A stretch of DNA of 64,000 bases from Acinetobacter pecorum (GCF_014837015.1 NZ_JACSPT010000002.1:186001-250000), one strand, 5' to 3'. Shown: positions 1 to 9,590, counted from the stretch's first letter. Notes: generated by a model from the sequence alone, not told the origin. Numbers and translations: made by a program.

Positions 1-189
1 GAATTAGAAAATGATCGTCCATTCATATTTAATGTTCCCTCTCCCTTAGGGGTGAGGAGCATGCTCCGCAAGAGGATGAGAGATTTTTTATAAAGAACCT
101 CTCCTATGAGGAGCGGGAATTTCATAAATAATTTTTAATCATTAAGAATTATTTATGAAAGAGCTCTAATACACTGATATTTAGGTCTC
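1..189. other. Intergenic region with palindromic elements
   Basis: No gene is visible. The region holds short G/C-rich inverted pieces: a 12-base palindrome reading GGAGCATGCTCC at 56-67, and a CTCC/GGAG pair near 100-113. An AT-rich near-perfect palindrome lies at 120-160 and is listed separately. All of this is downstream of the minus-strand gene that ends at 190. Confidence 0.5.
120..160. repeat. 41-base near-perfect palindrome
   Basis: The 14-base arm TTTCATAAATAATT (120-133) is exactly repeated in inverse at 147-160. The inner bases TTAAT/ATTAA continue the symmetry with one mismatched pair, so almost the whole 41 bases can fold on itself. It lies 30 bases past the stop of the minus-strand gene at 190 and could act as a 3' hairpin or terminator, although no clear T-tract follows. 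Confidence 0.8.
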
Positions 190-573
190 TTAATTCGCTT
201 CATATTCCTGAATCACCTCAAGCGCCGCACGAAATGCTTCCTGAGTCGCCGGTGCACCGCAGTAAGGCAGACTATGCAGCAGCACTTCCTGAATTTCCTC
301 AACCGTTGCGCCATTATTCAGCGCACCTCGCACATGGCCTTTCAGTTCAGTGGGACTTTTTTGCGCGGTTAGGAAGGCAATGGTAATTAAAGAACGATAT
401 TTACGTGGTAAAACACCTTCACGTTGCCAGGTCGAACCCCAGGCATGTTCATTAATCCAGTCCTGTAGAGGCTGGGTAAAAGGCACGGTATTTTTCTGAG
501 CACGCTGCACAAAACTTTCCCCCATTACTTCGGTACGGACTTTCAAGCCATTTTCATAATCTTGTTGTGACAT
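190..573 (-). CDS. Carboxymuconolactone decarboxylase family protein (PcaC-like)
   Basis: This 127-residue protein has the length and full-span pattern of gamma-carboxymuconolactone decarboxylase, including an N-terminal ENGLKVRTEVMGE block, HAWG near residue 43 and the core ELKGHVRGALNNGAT at 76-90. The probable active-site residues H80, H100 and C105 (in PYCGAP) are present. PcaC decarboxylates 4-carboxymuconolactone in the protocatechuate branch of the beta-ketoadipate pathway. No other pca gene is nearby, so this may be a stand-alone paralogue acting on another substrate. A member of the related AhpD-like group is less likely because the CxxC thiol pair is missing. The family is clear but the substrate is not. 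Confidence 0.8.
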   Translation of the reverse strand: MSQQDYENGLKVRTEVMGESFVQRAQKNTVPFTQPLQDWINEHAWGSTWQREGVLPRKYRSLITIAFLTAQKSPTELKGHVRGALNNGATVEEIQEVLLHSLPYCGAPATQEAFRAALEVIQEYEAN

Positions 574-642
574 GCTTTATCCTCAATTCTATTATTGCTT
601 TAGCTTAACGCTTTTAAGCTAAAATACTATCGTGCCATAGTC

Positions 643-668
643 GTAAAAAAGTGGCAGAAAAGCCACTT
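643..668 (-). terminator. Rho-independent terminator of fadE
   Basis: Read on the minus strand, AAGTGGC and GCCACTT form a stem with loop TTTTCT, followed by a run of T. A second inverted repeat lies just upstream of it at 676-712 (TTCCAGAGT/ACTCTGGAA). Together they end the fadE transcript. Confidence 0.75.
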
Positions 669-740
669 GTAAAGCTTCCAGAGTAAAGCAATAAAATGAC
701 TTCACTCTGGAATTTATGACATCTTAAATCTAAGTTTTAT

Positions 741-3245
741 TTAAGGTGATACTGAGTGTGAAGGATCAGTTTGCACTGAAGTATCCGTTCCTTTAGCATC
801 TTCCTTGATGAGATACGGATTCTCAAGCTCTAATACCTCATTCAATTGCAGATCAAATACATCGGTCAACATGCTGTCATAACGGCGCGCATTATAGTGC
901 ACCAGTTTTTCTGCTTCCTGATCATTAATAAAGCCTTGTTGATGTGCATCGGCTACATGCTCAGCAAAACTAAGTCCTTTAAATTGTCCTTTATTTTCAG
1001 CTTTTTTAAAGCGATCCCAGAGCTTTTCAATCTCTAGGAGCAGATTGAAAGTTGATTCCATACGGCCAGTGACATCATTTTCATTGATATTATAGTAGAC
1101 ATGTTTTTTGAGTGACTGCCGGAAAGCATTGTCTTCCATCATACTGTTCGCTACCTGTTGTTTCAGATAGTCTGATGGTTTCTGTACCGGACGGCCAAAT
1201 GGGAAACATAACAGTTTGACCATACCTGCTGCTGCACCTGATGGAAAGTTGGCAAACAGGTCAAAAAATGCTTCTTGCGCTGTATACAGAGACTTTTCTA
1301 CCGCAAGCTGTGCATGTAAACGCTCATCTTCAGTTTTTTTACTATGCTCAAAAAACTTGAGAATTGCCGATGCAATAAACAGGTGAGCATGAATGTCGGC
1401 CAGACGACCCGAAAGCATTTCCTTACGTTTGATATCACCCGCGAGTAATCCTAGGCACATATCCGCGGTCAGGGCAAAGTTGGCACTCAGCCGGTTAATC
1501 ACTTTGTAATAAGGATGGGTAAAGTCAACCGCACTTTGCGGTGCAGCACTGGAGCCACCTGTAAAGGCATAGGCAAAGGAGCGGGCAGTCCGGTTAAAGG
1601 TGTATCCCAAATGTTTAAAAAGCAGGTCATCGAAAGGGTTTAGAGCGGCAGCCCGATCTTCAGCCTGTAAAAGCTGTAATTCTTCATAAAGATAAGGATG
1701 GCAACGCATTGAACCCTGACCGAAAATCATCAGGGAACGACTAAGAATATTGGCACCTTCAACGGTAATGGAGACTGGAATTGCCTGATAGTAAGGCGCC
1801 AGAAAGTTGCGCGGACCCATCTGAATGGCGCGGCCACCGACCACATCCATACCGTGATTGACCACTTTACGCATACCTTCTGTCGCATAATATTTGGCAA
1901 TCGCCGTCATTACTGCAGGCTTGCCACCCTGATTCAGACCACAGGTGACCAGATAACGGAAGGCTTCCAGCATATAGGTATCACTGGCGATTTCACTATT
2001 GGCTTCCTGTACCCCCTCAAACTTACCGACTGAAATTTTGAATTGCTGACGGATACGAGAGAAAGCACCCACATTTAAATAAGTCATTTCTGCCGTAGAC
2101 GTAGACAGCGCTGGTAGGGAAATGCCACGACCGACTGCCAGACATTCCATCAGCATGCGCCATCCTTTACCGGCATTTTTGACGCCACCAATAATCCAGT
2201 CCAGTGGAATAAAGACATCTTTACCTTCAACCGTACCATTCATGAATGGTGGTCCCGGGTTATGCCGTGGTCCCACTATTACGCCTTCATGACTGGCAGG
2301 GAGCAGGGCACAGGTAATGCCGTATTCAGTCTGTTCACCCAGGAGATGATCAGGATCATACATTTTAAAGGCCAGGCCTACGACTGTTGCAATTGGGGCT
2401 AACGTAATCCAGCGTTTGGAAAAATTCATTCTCAAGCCCAGAACTTCCTGGCCTTCAAACTGACCATAGCAGACTACACCGGTATCAGGAATCGCACCGG
2501 CATCCGAACCGGCCTCCGGGCTGGTCAGACCAAAACAGGGAATTTCTTCACCGCGCGCCAGACCTGGCAAATAACGGTTTTTCTGTTCTTCAGTACCGTA
2601 ATGCAACAATAACTCACCCGGACCAAGAGAGTTTGGCACCATGCAACTCACGGCTGTGGTGAGCGAGCGGGAGGAAATCTTGCTCATCACCCGGCTTTGG
2701 GCAAAGGAGCTGAAGGCGCGACCACCGTATTCTTTGGGAATAATCAGACCCAGAAAACCATGGTCTTTGATGTATTGCCAGATGTGCTCAGGCAGCGCTT
2801 TTTGCTCATAAATTTCCCATTCATCCAGCATGCTGCACAAGGTTTCAACTTCATTGTCCAGAAATGCCTGTTCTTCTAGCGACAGCTTTGGATAAGGATA
2901 GTTGTTAAAGGTTTCCCAATTCGGTGCACCCATGAACAGCTCTTTTTCCCACCAGCTGGTTCCGGAATCCAGTGCTTCGCGTTCTGTCGGACTAATGCTC
3001 GGCATAGCATTGGCCAGTGCTTTATAGGCCGGTTTGGAAATAAACGACATGCGCAAAGGTTCGATCATTACTACAAGGCTAATCAGGATGAGCGGAATAC
3101 CGAGAATAAGTGACCATGGGCTAATAAAGGCACATACCACTGACATAATAATTAGCGTGATTGCACCCGCACTACGCGAGAGCTGAAAATAGAAAACAGC
3201 CCATAAACTGAGTAATAGCAGTAGTACAGCAAATATAAATAGCAT
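741..3245 (-). CDS. fadE: Acyl-CoA dehydrogenase FadE
   Basis: The product performs the first step of fatty-acid beta-oxidation, FAD-dependent formation of trans-2-enoyl-CoA. At 834 residues it matches the long FadE type (about 814 in E. coli) rather than the 380-residue acyl-CoA dehydrogenases. Two hydrophobic segments at about 1-25 and 28-62 suggest membrane anchoring. The dehydrogenase core follows, with SPEAGSDAG near residue 243 and VEGANILSRSLMIFGQG near 493, and a long helical C-terminal domain comes after it. The gene stands alone, with its own terminator. Acinetobacter usually carries more than one FadE paralogue, so this copy's chain-length preference cannot be stated. Confidence 0.93.
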   Translation of the reverse strand: MLFIFAVLLLLLSLWAVFYFQLSRSAGAITLIIMSVVCAFISPWSLILGIPLILISLVVMIEPLRMSFISKPAYKALANAMPSISPTEREALDSGTSWWEKELFMGAPNWETFNNYPYPKLSLEEQAFLDNEVETLCSMLDEWEIYEQKALPEHIWQYIKDHGFLGLIIPKEYGGRAFSSFAQSRVMSKISSRSLTTAVSCMVPNSLGPGELLLHYGTEEQKNRYLPGLARGEEIPCFGLTSPEAGSDAGAIPDTGVVCYGQFEGQEVLGLRMNFSKRWITLAPIATVVGLAFKMYDPDHLLGEQTEYGITCALLPASHEGVIVGPRHNPGPPFMNGTVEGKDVFIPLDWIIGGVKNAGKGWRMLMECLAVGRGISLPALSTSTAEMTYLNVGAFSRIRQQFKISVGKFEGVQEANSEIASDTYMLEAFRYLVTCGLNQGGKPAVMTAIAKYYATEGMRKVVNHGMDVVGGRAIQMGPRNFLAPYYQAIPVSITVEGANILSRSLMIFGQGSMRCHPYLYEELQLLQAEDRAAALNPFDDLLFKHLGYTFNRTARSFAYAFTGGSSAAPQSAVDFTHPYYKVINRLSANFALTADMCLGLLAGDIKRKEMLSGRLADIHAHLFIASAILKFFEHSKKTEDERLHAQLAVEKSLYTAQEAFFDLFANFPSGAAAGMVKLLCFPFGRPVQKPSDYLKQQVANSMMEDNAFRQSLKKHVYYNINENDVTGRMESTFNLLLEIEKLWDRFKKAENKGQFKGLSFAEHVADAHQQGFINDQEAEKLVHYNARRYDSMLTDVFDLQLNEVLELENPYLIKEDAKGTDTSVQTDPSHSVSP

Positions 3246-3553
3246 TGTTATATTTCTCCAGATTTATACCAAGCTGGCTTTGCCAAGATCCCTCATGGAT
3301 ATTTCGTTATTACAATTCATTCATTCTTGTCACTTGAGATTTGGATAGCTTCAGCAGTGCACGTGTGAGAATGATCTTTTTCAAGTATTAAAATGAATAA
3401 GATAAGTTGTTTATCTATTTTTGAGATTGTTTGAAAAATGCTCATTCTTCAAGTGAGAACGCGCAAAGAAATGTGAAGATAAGTAATGACTTAATCTTTG
3501 TCTAATAGAGAAAAAACAGCTTAAGGCTGAGTAAAATTTTAATTATAGATATT
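3246..3553. other. fadE upstream region
   Basis: About 300 AT-rich bases upstream of fadE hold no gene. An operator-like inverted repeat AGATAA-GTTGT-TTATCT lies at 3400-3416. Near 3366-3383 and 3432-3450 are imperfect inverted copies of a GAGAATGA/TCATTCTTC motif. These could bind a fatty-acid-responsive regulator, but I cannot assign one. Confidence 0.3.
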
Positions 3554-3582
3554 AAAAAGCCCTCTACTTGAGAGGGCTTTTA
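3554..3582 (-). terminator. Terminator of lipA
   Basis: AAAAGCCCTCT and AGAGGGCTTTT form a long stem. Read on the minus strand it is followed by TTTTTAAT, 20 bases past the lipA stop. Confidence 0.85.
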
Positions 3583-3601
3583 TTTCATCTATTTAAACCA
3601 A

Positions 3602-4615
3602 TTAAGCTTCAATTGTCTGAACTGCAATTTTCTTGGCAGGATCAACCTTACGACGCACTGATGGTACAGGTTCGCCATAGTATTGACGGTCGGCAAAATA
3701 GCTTGAACGAACCATTGGCGCTGCCCAGATATTACGGAAGCCCAGTTTTTGACCATGTTCAGTATAACGTTCGAATTCTTCAGGTGTCACGAAGCGGTCA
3801 ATCGCTGCATGTTCCTTGGAAGGCTGCAAATACTGACCAATGGTGACATAGTCCACGCCATGCGCATGCAGATCATCAAGCAGGGCAAGCACTTCTTCTT
3901 CAGTTTCACCAATTCCTACCATTAGTCCACATTTGGTTGGAATGTCTGGGCAGTATTCCTTAAACATTTTCAGCAGGTTTAAAGAGTGCTGATAGTCAGA
4001 ACCTGGACGCATGGCTTTATACAGACGTGGCACTGTTTCGATATTATGGTTAAACACATCAGGCGGACACTCAGTCATGATGCGTAGCGCAATATCCATA
4101 CGGCCACGGAAGTCTGGCACCAGAATTTCCAGCAGGGTATTCGGGCTTAAGGCACGTGCCTCTTTAATACAATCTACAAAATGCTGAGCACCACCATCCA
4201 GCAGATCATCACGGTCTACGGAAGTAATTACTGCATATTTCAAACCCAGGTTGGCAATGGTTTCAGCCATATGACGCGGTTCATCTGCATCGAGTGCATT
4301 TGGACGGCCATGAGCCACATCACAGAACGGACAGCGACGGGTACAGATGTCCCCCATAATCATAAAGGTAGCAGTGCCGCCACCAAAACATTCAGGCAGG
4401 TTTGGACACGCGGCTTCTTCACATACGGTATGTAATTTTTGCTGACGAAGTGTAGTTTTAATGCGTTGTACTTCATCAGGTGCTGCCATTTTGACGCGAA
4501 TCCAGTCCGGCTTCCGTGGTGTTTCAACCGTAGGTACAACTTTTACAGGAATACGAGCGACCTTTTCCGCGCCACGAAGTTTGACACCCTGTTCTGGTTT
4601 ACGGTTTTCAGACAT
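3602..4615 (-). CDS. lipA: Lipoyl synthase
   Basis: LipA is a radical SAM enzyme that inserts two sulfurs into octanoyl groups on lipoyl domains of 2-oxoacid dehydrogenases and the glycine cleavage H protein. The 337-residue protein has the auxiliary cluster ligands in [12 protein letters not shown] (from about residue 65), the radical SAM motif CTRRCPFC (about 91-98) and the C-terminal RSSY motif near 303 whose serine ligates the auxiliary cluster. All key residues are intact. No lipB lies next to it; the divergent neighbour is sthA. The start ATG at 4615 is the natural choice. Confidence 0.97.
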   Translation of the reverse strand: MSENRKPEQGVKLRGAEKVARIPVKVVPTVETPRKPDWIRVKMAAPDEVQRIKTTLRQQKLHTVCEEAACPNLPECFGGGTATFMIMGDICTRRCPFCDVAHGRPNALDADEPRHMAETIANLGLKYAVITSVDRDDLLDGGAQHFVDCIKEARALSPNTLLEILVPDFRGRMDIALRIMTECPPDVFNHNIETVPRLYKAMRPGSDYQHSLNLLKMFKEYCPDIPTKCGLMVGIGETEEEVLALLDDLHAHGVDYVTIGQYLQPSKEHAAIDRFVTPEEFERYTEHGQKLGFRNIWAAPMVRSSYFADRQYYGEPVPSVRRKVDPAKKIAVQTIEA

Positions 4616-4828
4616 ATTTAACTTTCCACTGTTTTTGAAGGGAGGAGATAATCAAAGATAGCGCCTTTATTATAACGGACTTAGCTACAAATGGGGCAAA
4701 AAGGACTATTCATTTAAAAAATGTTCTTATCAAGTAATATATGTGAGTTAAATACACCAAATCAACAGGATTTACGTCATAATAAGCAGGTAGATTAAAG
4801 TAAATTTTTTAATTTTGAGGAGCGTTGA

Positions 4829-6244
4829 ATGCCACGTAAAAAAGAGGTCGTTAGTGGGACTTTCGTTAAATATGATGCGGTAGTTCTAGGTTCGGGCCCT
4901 GCGGGCGAAGGCGCGGCAATGAAACTTGCCAAATCAGGTAAACGTGTTGCAATCGTTGATATGCGTGAACAGCTAGGTGGTAACTGTACCCACGTTGGTA
5001 CGATTCCAAGTAAAGCATTGCGTCAGACGGTATCGAGCATCATCCGTTATCAACGTGATCCAATGTTTCAAAAAGTAGGTGAATGGAAACAGTTCACCAT
5101 GAAGCAGGTGCTTCGTAATGCACATAAAGTGATTCAACAGCAGGTTGAAACACACTCGCGTTTTTATGATCGTAATAAAATTGATATCTTCCATGGCCGT
5201 GCCTACATTCAGGATGAAAATACCATTTTTGTATTTACCCCGGATGGCATCAAGGAAACGATTCAGTTTAAACAATTAGTGATCGCGACCGGTTCTCGTC
5301 CTTACCGTCCTGAAATTCTCGATTTTAATCACCCGCGTGTATTTGATTCAGACAAGATTCTGGATCTGGATTATACAATCCAAAAGATCATTATTTACGG
5401 TGCAGGGGTCATTGGTTGCGAATATGCATCGATCTTTATTGGTCTGGGGCATAAAGTTGACCTGATCAATACCCAGCCGAAACTGCTCAGCTACCTGGAT
5501 GATGAAATTTCTGATGCATTGTCTTATCACTTGCGTGAACAGGGTGTTTTGATCCGTCATAACGAACAGATTGATTATCTTGAAACGTCTGATGATTATG
5601 TCGTTCTGCATACTCAGAGTGGCAAGAAAATTAAAGCAGATGCAATTTTGTGGTGTAACGGCCGCTCAGGCAATACCGATGGCTTGGGTCTGGAAAATGT
5701 CGGCCTGAAACCAAACGGTCGTGGTCAATTGACTGTAAATGATCAATATCAGACTGACGTTGAAAATATCTATGCTGCTGGTGATGTGATTGGCTGGCCA
5801 TCTCTGGCTTCTGCTGCCTATGACCAAGGTCGTTGTGCGGGTGCAAACATGAGTGGCGAGAAAGACGTTGCTCCGGTCACTGATATTCCAACCGGGATTT
5901 ATACCATTCCTGAAATTTCTTCGATTGGTAAGAATGAACAGCAGCTGACTGAAGAGAAAATTCCATATGAAGTCGGTCAGGCATCGTTCCGTCACCTGGC
6001 ACGTGCACAGATTACCGGTGATACTGTGGGCGAATTGAAGATTCTGTTCCATCGTGAAACGCTGGAAGTTTTGGGTGTTCATTGTTTCGGTAATAATGCA
6101 TCTGAGATTATCCACATTGGTCAGGCAGTCATGAACAGCCCGAACAATACCATCAAGTACTTTGTAGAAACTACCTTTAACTATCCGACTATGGCGGAAG
6201 CTTATCGTGTGGCAACGCTGAATGGTATGAACCGTTTATTCTAA
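4829..6244 (+). CDS. sthA: Soluble pyridine nucleotide transhydrogenase
   Basis: SthA transfers hydride between NADPH and NAD+ in the cytoplasm, balancing the two cofactor pools. The 471-residue flavoprotein has an FAD-binding GSGPAGEG motif near residues 21-28 and an NAD(P)-binding [10 protein letters not shown] motif near 190-200. It carries [16 protein letters not shown] in place of the disulfide motif CxxxxC. Having only the first cysteine is typical of SthA and separates it from lipoamide dehydrogenase, glutathione reductase and mercuric reductase. A GAGGAG ribosome-binding site precedes ATG 4829 (GAGGAGCGTTGAATG). It is transcribed alone and ends in a strong terminator. Confidence 0.95.
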   Translation: MPRKKEVVSGTFVKYDAVVLGSGPAGEGAAMKLAKSGKRVAIVDMREQLGGNCTHVGTIPSKALRQTVSSIIRYQRDPMFQKVGEWKQFTMKQVLRNAHKVIQQQVETHSRFYDRNKIDIFHGRAYIQDENTIFVFTPDGIKETIQFKQLVIATGSRPYRPEILDFNHPRVFDSDKILDLDYTIQKIIIYGAGVIGCEYASIFIGLGHKVDLINTQPKLLSYLDDEISDALSYHLREQGVLIRHNEQIDYLETSDDYVVLHTQSGKKIKADAILWCNGRSGNTDGLGLENVGLKPNGRGQLTVNDQYQTDVENIYAAGDVIGWPSLASAAYDQGRCAGANMSGEKDVAPVTDIPTGIYTIPEISSIGKNEQQLTEEKIPYEVGQASFRHLARAQITGDTVGELKILFHRETLEVLGVHCFGNNASEIIHIGQAVMNSPNNTIKYFVETTFNYPTMAEAYRVATLNGMNRLF

Positions 6245-6265
6245 TTTGACTCATTCAAGTTAGCC

Positions 6266-6300
6266 AAAAACCCGCAAGATCAATCTTGCGGGTTTTTCTT
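6266..6300 (+). terminator. Terminator of sthA
   Basis: AACCCGCAAGAT and ATCTTGCGGGTT form a 12-base perfect stem with a tiny loop, followed by TTTCTTTTTT. Confidence 0.9.
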
Positions 6301-6341
6301 TTTTAATCTTTATAGCTACTTTTGACCAGTCACCGTGAGGG

Positions 6342-6671
6342 CTAGGCAGCCATTTTTCGACATTCTTCAGCACAACGGCGGCATGCTTCGGCACATTGCT
6401 GACAATGTTCATGTTGGTGCTGACCACATTCTTCTGCGCAGTAGTCACATGCTTTTGCACAAAGTTCACATATCTCATGCATGAAAGGAGACTGCTTTTG
6501 TTCCATACGGGCACACAGCTGACAAATATCTGCACAATCCAGACAGCGCTGGATACATTCCCGCATCATCTCTAGCTCTTTTTCTTTAAGACAGGCGCTG
6601 GCACAGTTGGCACATGCGAGAGAACAGCTCATACAGGTCTGAACACAATCTGAAAATTGAAGCTGATTCAT
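6342..6671 (-). CDS. Four-helix-bundle copper-binding protein (DUF326)
   Basis: The product is a 109-residue cytosolic-looking protein without a signal peptide and with 21 cysteines, most in C-x2-C or C-x3-C spacing (for example CMSCSLACANCASAC, CLDCADICQLC and CQQCAEACRRCAEEC). This is the pattern of the DUF326/Csp copper-storage family, in which four helices line their inner face with cysteines and hold many Cu(I) ions. A histidine-rich turn GQHQHEHC near residue 83 could add ligands. No copper exporter or CueR-type regulator is next to it, so the link to copper handling rests on the sequence alone. Confidence 0.85.
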   Translation of the reverse strand: MNQLQFSDCVQTCMSCSLACANCASACLKEKELEMMRECIQRCLDCADICQLCARMEQKQSPFMHEICELCAKACDYCAEECGQHQHEHCQQCAEACRRCAEECRKMAA

Positions 6672-6829
6672 TGTTGTTTCCTCTTTCCAGGGGTTTATTG
6701 CTGATTTTCTAATACGCTAAGCAGAAAAAGGAAAATACACCAGACAGATTAAGTGAGAAAAAGTAAACCGCTACTTTGTTTTGTTAAAGATCGACTGGAT
6801 CAAAGCTAATATTCAAAGTTAATTTTTTG

Positions 6830-6872
6830 CTTGAAAATAAAAAACCATTGAGGTGGTCAAAGTCTCAATGGT
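6830..6872 (-). terminator. Terminator of the TauD-type dioxygenase gene
   Basis: ACCATTGAG (6844-6852) and CTCAATGGT (6864-6872) form a perfect 9-base stem. On the minus strand it is followed by TTTTTTATTTTC. It lies about 80 bases past the stop at 6950. Confidence 0.7.
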
Positions 6873-6949
6873 GGAAGATCGACATGATGAATTGTAATTA
6901 TTGAAGGTTTAAGCTAGTTCTACCTTTCTCGTTATTCTCGTTTTTATTA

Positions 6950-7915
6950 TTAAAATGGACGGCTACCTGCCAGACTGATACGTTTCAATAAACGGCGCTG
7001 ATCAGCCGGGAAAGGACGACGGGAGTGCAGAGTCACCTGATTGTCCCAGAACACGATATCGCCCACTTCCCAATGATGTTCATAAGCGAACTCAGGTTTT
7101 GAAATATGCTCACGCAATGTTGCAATCAGTTCGCTGCCAGCCTGATCATCATAATTGACCAGTTCAACTTCGGTATGCGTATTCAGCCAAAGTGCTTTAC
7201 GACCGGATTCGGGATGAGTGCGCACCAGTGGATGTGGATAGGCATGACTTAATATGGGCTGATCTTTAAAGCGATACAGCGGGCTATTGCCATAACCTTG
7301 ATCCTCAACCTGATCTCTAGTTTTTTGACGGCGCACGAATGGGTTGTAAGTAATCAGTTGTAGCTGATCAATTTGTGCTTTGGTTTCTTTATCGAGTGCA
7401 TCATAGGCTTTAATGGTATTGATCCAGCTGGTCTGACCGCCGTCCTGAGGCAGTTCAATTGCATACAGAAGGGAACCAAAAGAAGGTAGGGGTGTCCATT
7501 GATGATCGGCATGTGGAGTCAGTTCACCATGCCCGGTGTAATCTCCCTGACCAACAGCATTGGACACCGGAACGACATCGGGTGGAACACCGCTATCTGA
7601 CTGCGCAGCCAGTACCGGTGTATCTGCACCTGGGCGGAAAATGGAACCGAAATAAGTTGAAAACGCCAAGTATTGTAAATCATCCAGACTTTGCTGCTTA
7701 AAGATCAAAATCAGGTGCTCGGCCAGCGCCTGTTTTAATTTCAGAATGGTTTCAGATGACTGTGCTTTACGGGCATCCAGACCATAGACCACTGCACCTA
7801 AGGCCTGATCTGTTTGCGGAACAATCTTGATTTCAGTCGGATGTTGAAATTGATCTTGCTGATGCCAGCGTGGAGCATCATGAATGGCTTGTGAAAGTTG
7901 GGTTAAGCTGGTCAT
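6950..7915 (-). CDS. TauD/TfdA-family Fe(II)/2-oxoglutarate dioxygenase
   Basis: This 321-residue protein belongs to the family whose members hydroxylate small substrates such as taurine, alkylsulfates or phenoxyacetates, with loss of CO2 from 2-oxoglutarate. Metal ligands are visible: H135 and D137 in TPHADHQW, and the distal histidine in VTLHSRRPF near 296. A 2-oxoglutarate-binding arginine lies shortly after, in RRLLKR. It is about 35 residues longer than E. coli TauD, mostly at the N terminus. No tauABC transporter is adjacent. The same-strand neighbours upstream are a microprotein, an MFS transporter and an OmpW porin, which suggests use of an imported compound. The substrate is unknown. 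Confidence 0.85.
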   Translation of the reverse strand: MTSLTQLSQAIHDAPRWHQQDQFQHPTEIKIVPQTDQALGAVVYGLDARKAQSSETILKLKQALAEHLILIFKQQSLDDLQYLAFSTYFGSIFRPGADTPVLAAQSDSGVPPDVVPVSNAVGQGDYTGHGELTPHADHQWTPLPSFGSLLYAIELPQDGGQTSWINTIKAYDALDKETKAQIDQLQLITYNPFVRRQKTRDQVEDQGYGNSPLYRFKDQPILSHAYPHPLVRTHPESGRKALWLNTHTEVELVNYDDQAGSELIATLREHISKPEFAYEHHWEVGDIVFWDNQVTLHSRRPFPADQRRLLKRISLAGSRPF

Positions 7916-8092
7916 TATCGAGTCTCAGAATTTTTTAATAATCAGAATCTAAGAAAATTCCGGACTGAAATAAAATCAAAAGAAGTGATAAGTTTATGAA
8001 GAAGCTTATATTTTTATTATTTTGCTGATTTTACAGCATTTAACTTATTCTGCGATGGATTGCGTGTTTTTTGCTGAGGATATTCCAGCAGA

Positions 8093-8227
8093 TTAGTGGG
8101 CACAGAAAGCCTGATTAAAATATTCAAACAGCTCTGGGGTTTGAAACCACAGCCCAATCGACAAAGCCATTAAAAGCAGAAGGACTACAGTAATCGAAAT
8201 TTTGAGTTTCAGTAGAGAATCAGTCAT
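8093..8227 (-). CDS. 44-residue single-pass membrane microprotein
   Basis: This short ORF starts at ATG 8227, inside the end of the upstream MFS gene (ATGACTGA overlap), and ends with TAA at 8093. Its product begins MTDSLLKLK, continues with one hydrophobic segment of about 22 residues (ISITVVLLLLMALSIGLWF) and ends in a short polar tail with one cysteine (QAFCAH). The 8-base overlap implies translational coupling to the transporter. I do not recognise the protein. It could be an accessory subunit or modulator of the transporter, or a non-functional overlap ORF. Conservation of the overlap would decide this. Confidence 0.55.
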   Translation of the reverse strand: MTDSLLKLKISITVVLLLLMALSIGLWFQTPELFEYFNQAFCAH

Positions 8228-9434
8228 GGACGATTTGCTCCTCATTGACCCAGAAATGTACCATTACCCCAAAAATGCTGAGGACAATTGACAGCATCCA
8301 CACCGCATCATAATTGCCACTCAAATCATGGTTGACTCCACCCAGCCAGCCACCGAAAAATGAGCCAACTTGATGGGTGAAAAATACAATACCGCTGAGC
8401 ATGGTCAGATATTTTACCCCAAACATATTCGCGACAATGCCATTGGTCAGCGGAACGGTCGATAACCAGAGTAATCCCATGATGACACCAAAGGCATAAA
8501 CTGTCCATGTACTCAGAGGCAGCATGAGAAAGGCAATAATCGCGATCCCGCGCAAACCATAAAGCCCCATCAGCAGATGCGGTTTGGAATATTTGCCACC
8601 GAGCCAGCCGGCAGTATAGGTACCTACCACATTAAACAAACCGACTAGCGCCAGAAAAATTGTACCTGTTGTGGCATTAAAACCATGATCGATCAGATAG
8701 CCAGGCAGGTGGATGCCAATAAATACCACCTGGAAACCACAAACAAAAAAGCCTAAGGCCAGAAACCAGAATGGTTTATGATTTTTTACTACCACCAGAA
8801 TCTGTTTAAAACTCAGTGAGACTTTATTCGGGGTAGAGGCTGCATTGGGATTAACATACATCGGTGCTTTTAGCATCCAGGCCAATGGCACAATCAGTGC
8901 AATCAGAATGGCACTGACCACCAACGCTGCTGACCAGCCGACATTCTGTAAGAGTAAAAGGGTCGAAGGCAACATGATAAACTGGCCAAAAGATCCGGCT
9001 GCACTGGCAATTCCCATGGCCAGACTACGCTTTTCTGGCGGTGCTGCACGCCCCACTGCAGACAATAACACCGGAAATGACGTAGCTGACAGGGCGAGAC
9101 CCAGAATTAATCCTACACTCAGATTGAGCAGTAGCCCGGTCGAGCTGACTGCCATCAGGAGCAGGCCAATTGTATATAAAGCTCCACCTACAGCAACGAC
9201 AATCTTGCTACCATATTTATCGGCAAATGCCCCGGTAATCGGCTGAACTGCGCCCCAGATCAGGTTTTGCATGGCAATCGCCAGACTAAAAACATGATGA
9301 CCCCAGCCAAATTCTTCACTCATCGGCACCAGATACAGGCCGAATGCATGGCGTACGCCCAGCGACAATGCCAAGATAATGGCGGAGCCAATGAGCATAA
9401 AAACCAGAGCTTTGGAAAACTGACCGTCAGCCAT
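8220..9434 (-). CDS. Major facilitator superfamily transporter
   Basis: A 404-residue inner-membrane protein with about 12 hydrophobic segments. The cytoplasmic loop after the second segment reads GAFADKYGSK, matching the MFS signature GxxxDRxGxR, and a central loop at about 190-215 separates the two halves. It resembles the oxalate/formate-antiporter-like or monocarboxylate-type MFS proteins (YLVPMSEEFGWG near the N terminus is typical of that branch). It is translationally coupled to the microprotein at 8093-8227 and followed by a TauD-type dioxygenase. The substrate is probably a small organic acid or sulfonate, but that is inference from neighbours. Confidence 0.85.
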   Translation of the reverse strand: MADGQFSKALVFMLIGSAIILALSLGVRHAFGLYLVPMSEEFGWGHHVFSLAIAMQNLIWGAVQPITGAFADKYGSKIVVAVGGALYTIGLLLMAVSSTGLLLNLSVGLILGLALSATSFPVLLSAVGRAAPPEKRSLAMGIASAAGSFGQFIMLPSTLLLLQNVGWSAALVVSAILIALIVPLAWMLKAPMYVNPNAASTPNKVSLSFKQILVVVKNHKPFWFLALGFFVCGFQVVFIGIHLPGYLIDHGFNATTGTIFLALVGLFNVVGTYTAGWLGGKYSKPHLLMGLYGLRGIAIIAFLMLPLSTWTVYAFGVIMGLLWLSTVPLTNGIVANMFGVKYLTMLSGIVFFTHQVGSFFGGWLGGVNHDLSGNYDAVWMLSIVLSIFGVMVHFWVNEEQIVHD

Positions 9435-9544
9435 ACATCATTCATGCCTATAAAAGTTGATAGGTATAGTATTCGATTCAAGCAAGAGAGACGATTAAAT
9501 AAAAATTGATCAAAAGATAAATTTTTTTTATCAATATCATTCGC

Positions 9545-9571
9545 AAAAAAAACGGCCGGAGCCGTTTTCTT
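9545..9571 (-). terminator. Terminator of the OmpW-type gene
   Basis: On the minus strand, AAAACGGC and GCCGTTTT pair around a TCCG loop, followed by TTTTGCG, 20 bases past the stop at 9591. Confidence 0.8.
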
Positions 9572-9590
9572 TAAAAAGTAAAAAATTAAC

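Noticed and set aside
5348..6115. Several antisense ORFs of 70-150 codons inside sthA
   Set aside because: They are shadows of a strongly coding gene in other frames and have no start signals or recognisable domains.
6342..6671. Reading the cysteine-rich protein as a ferredoxin or metallothionein
   Set aside because: Cysteines are spaced every three to four residues on helices, without CxxCxxCxxxCP, and the protein is longer than metallothioneins.
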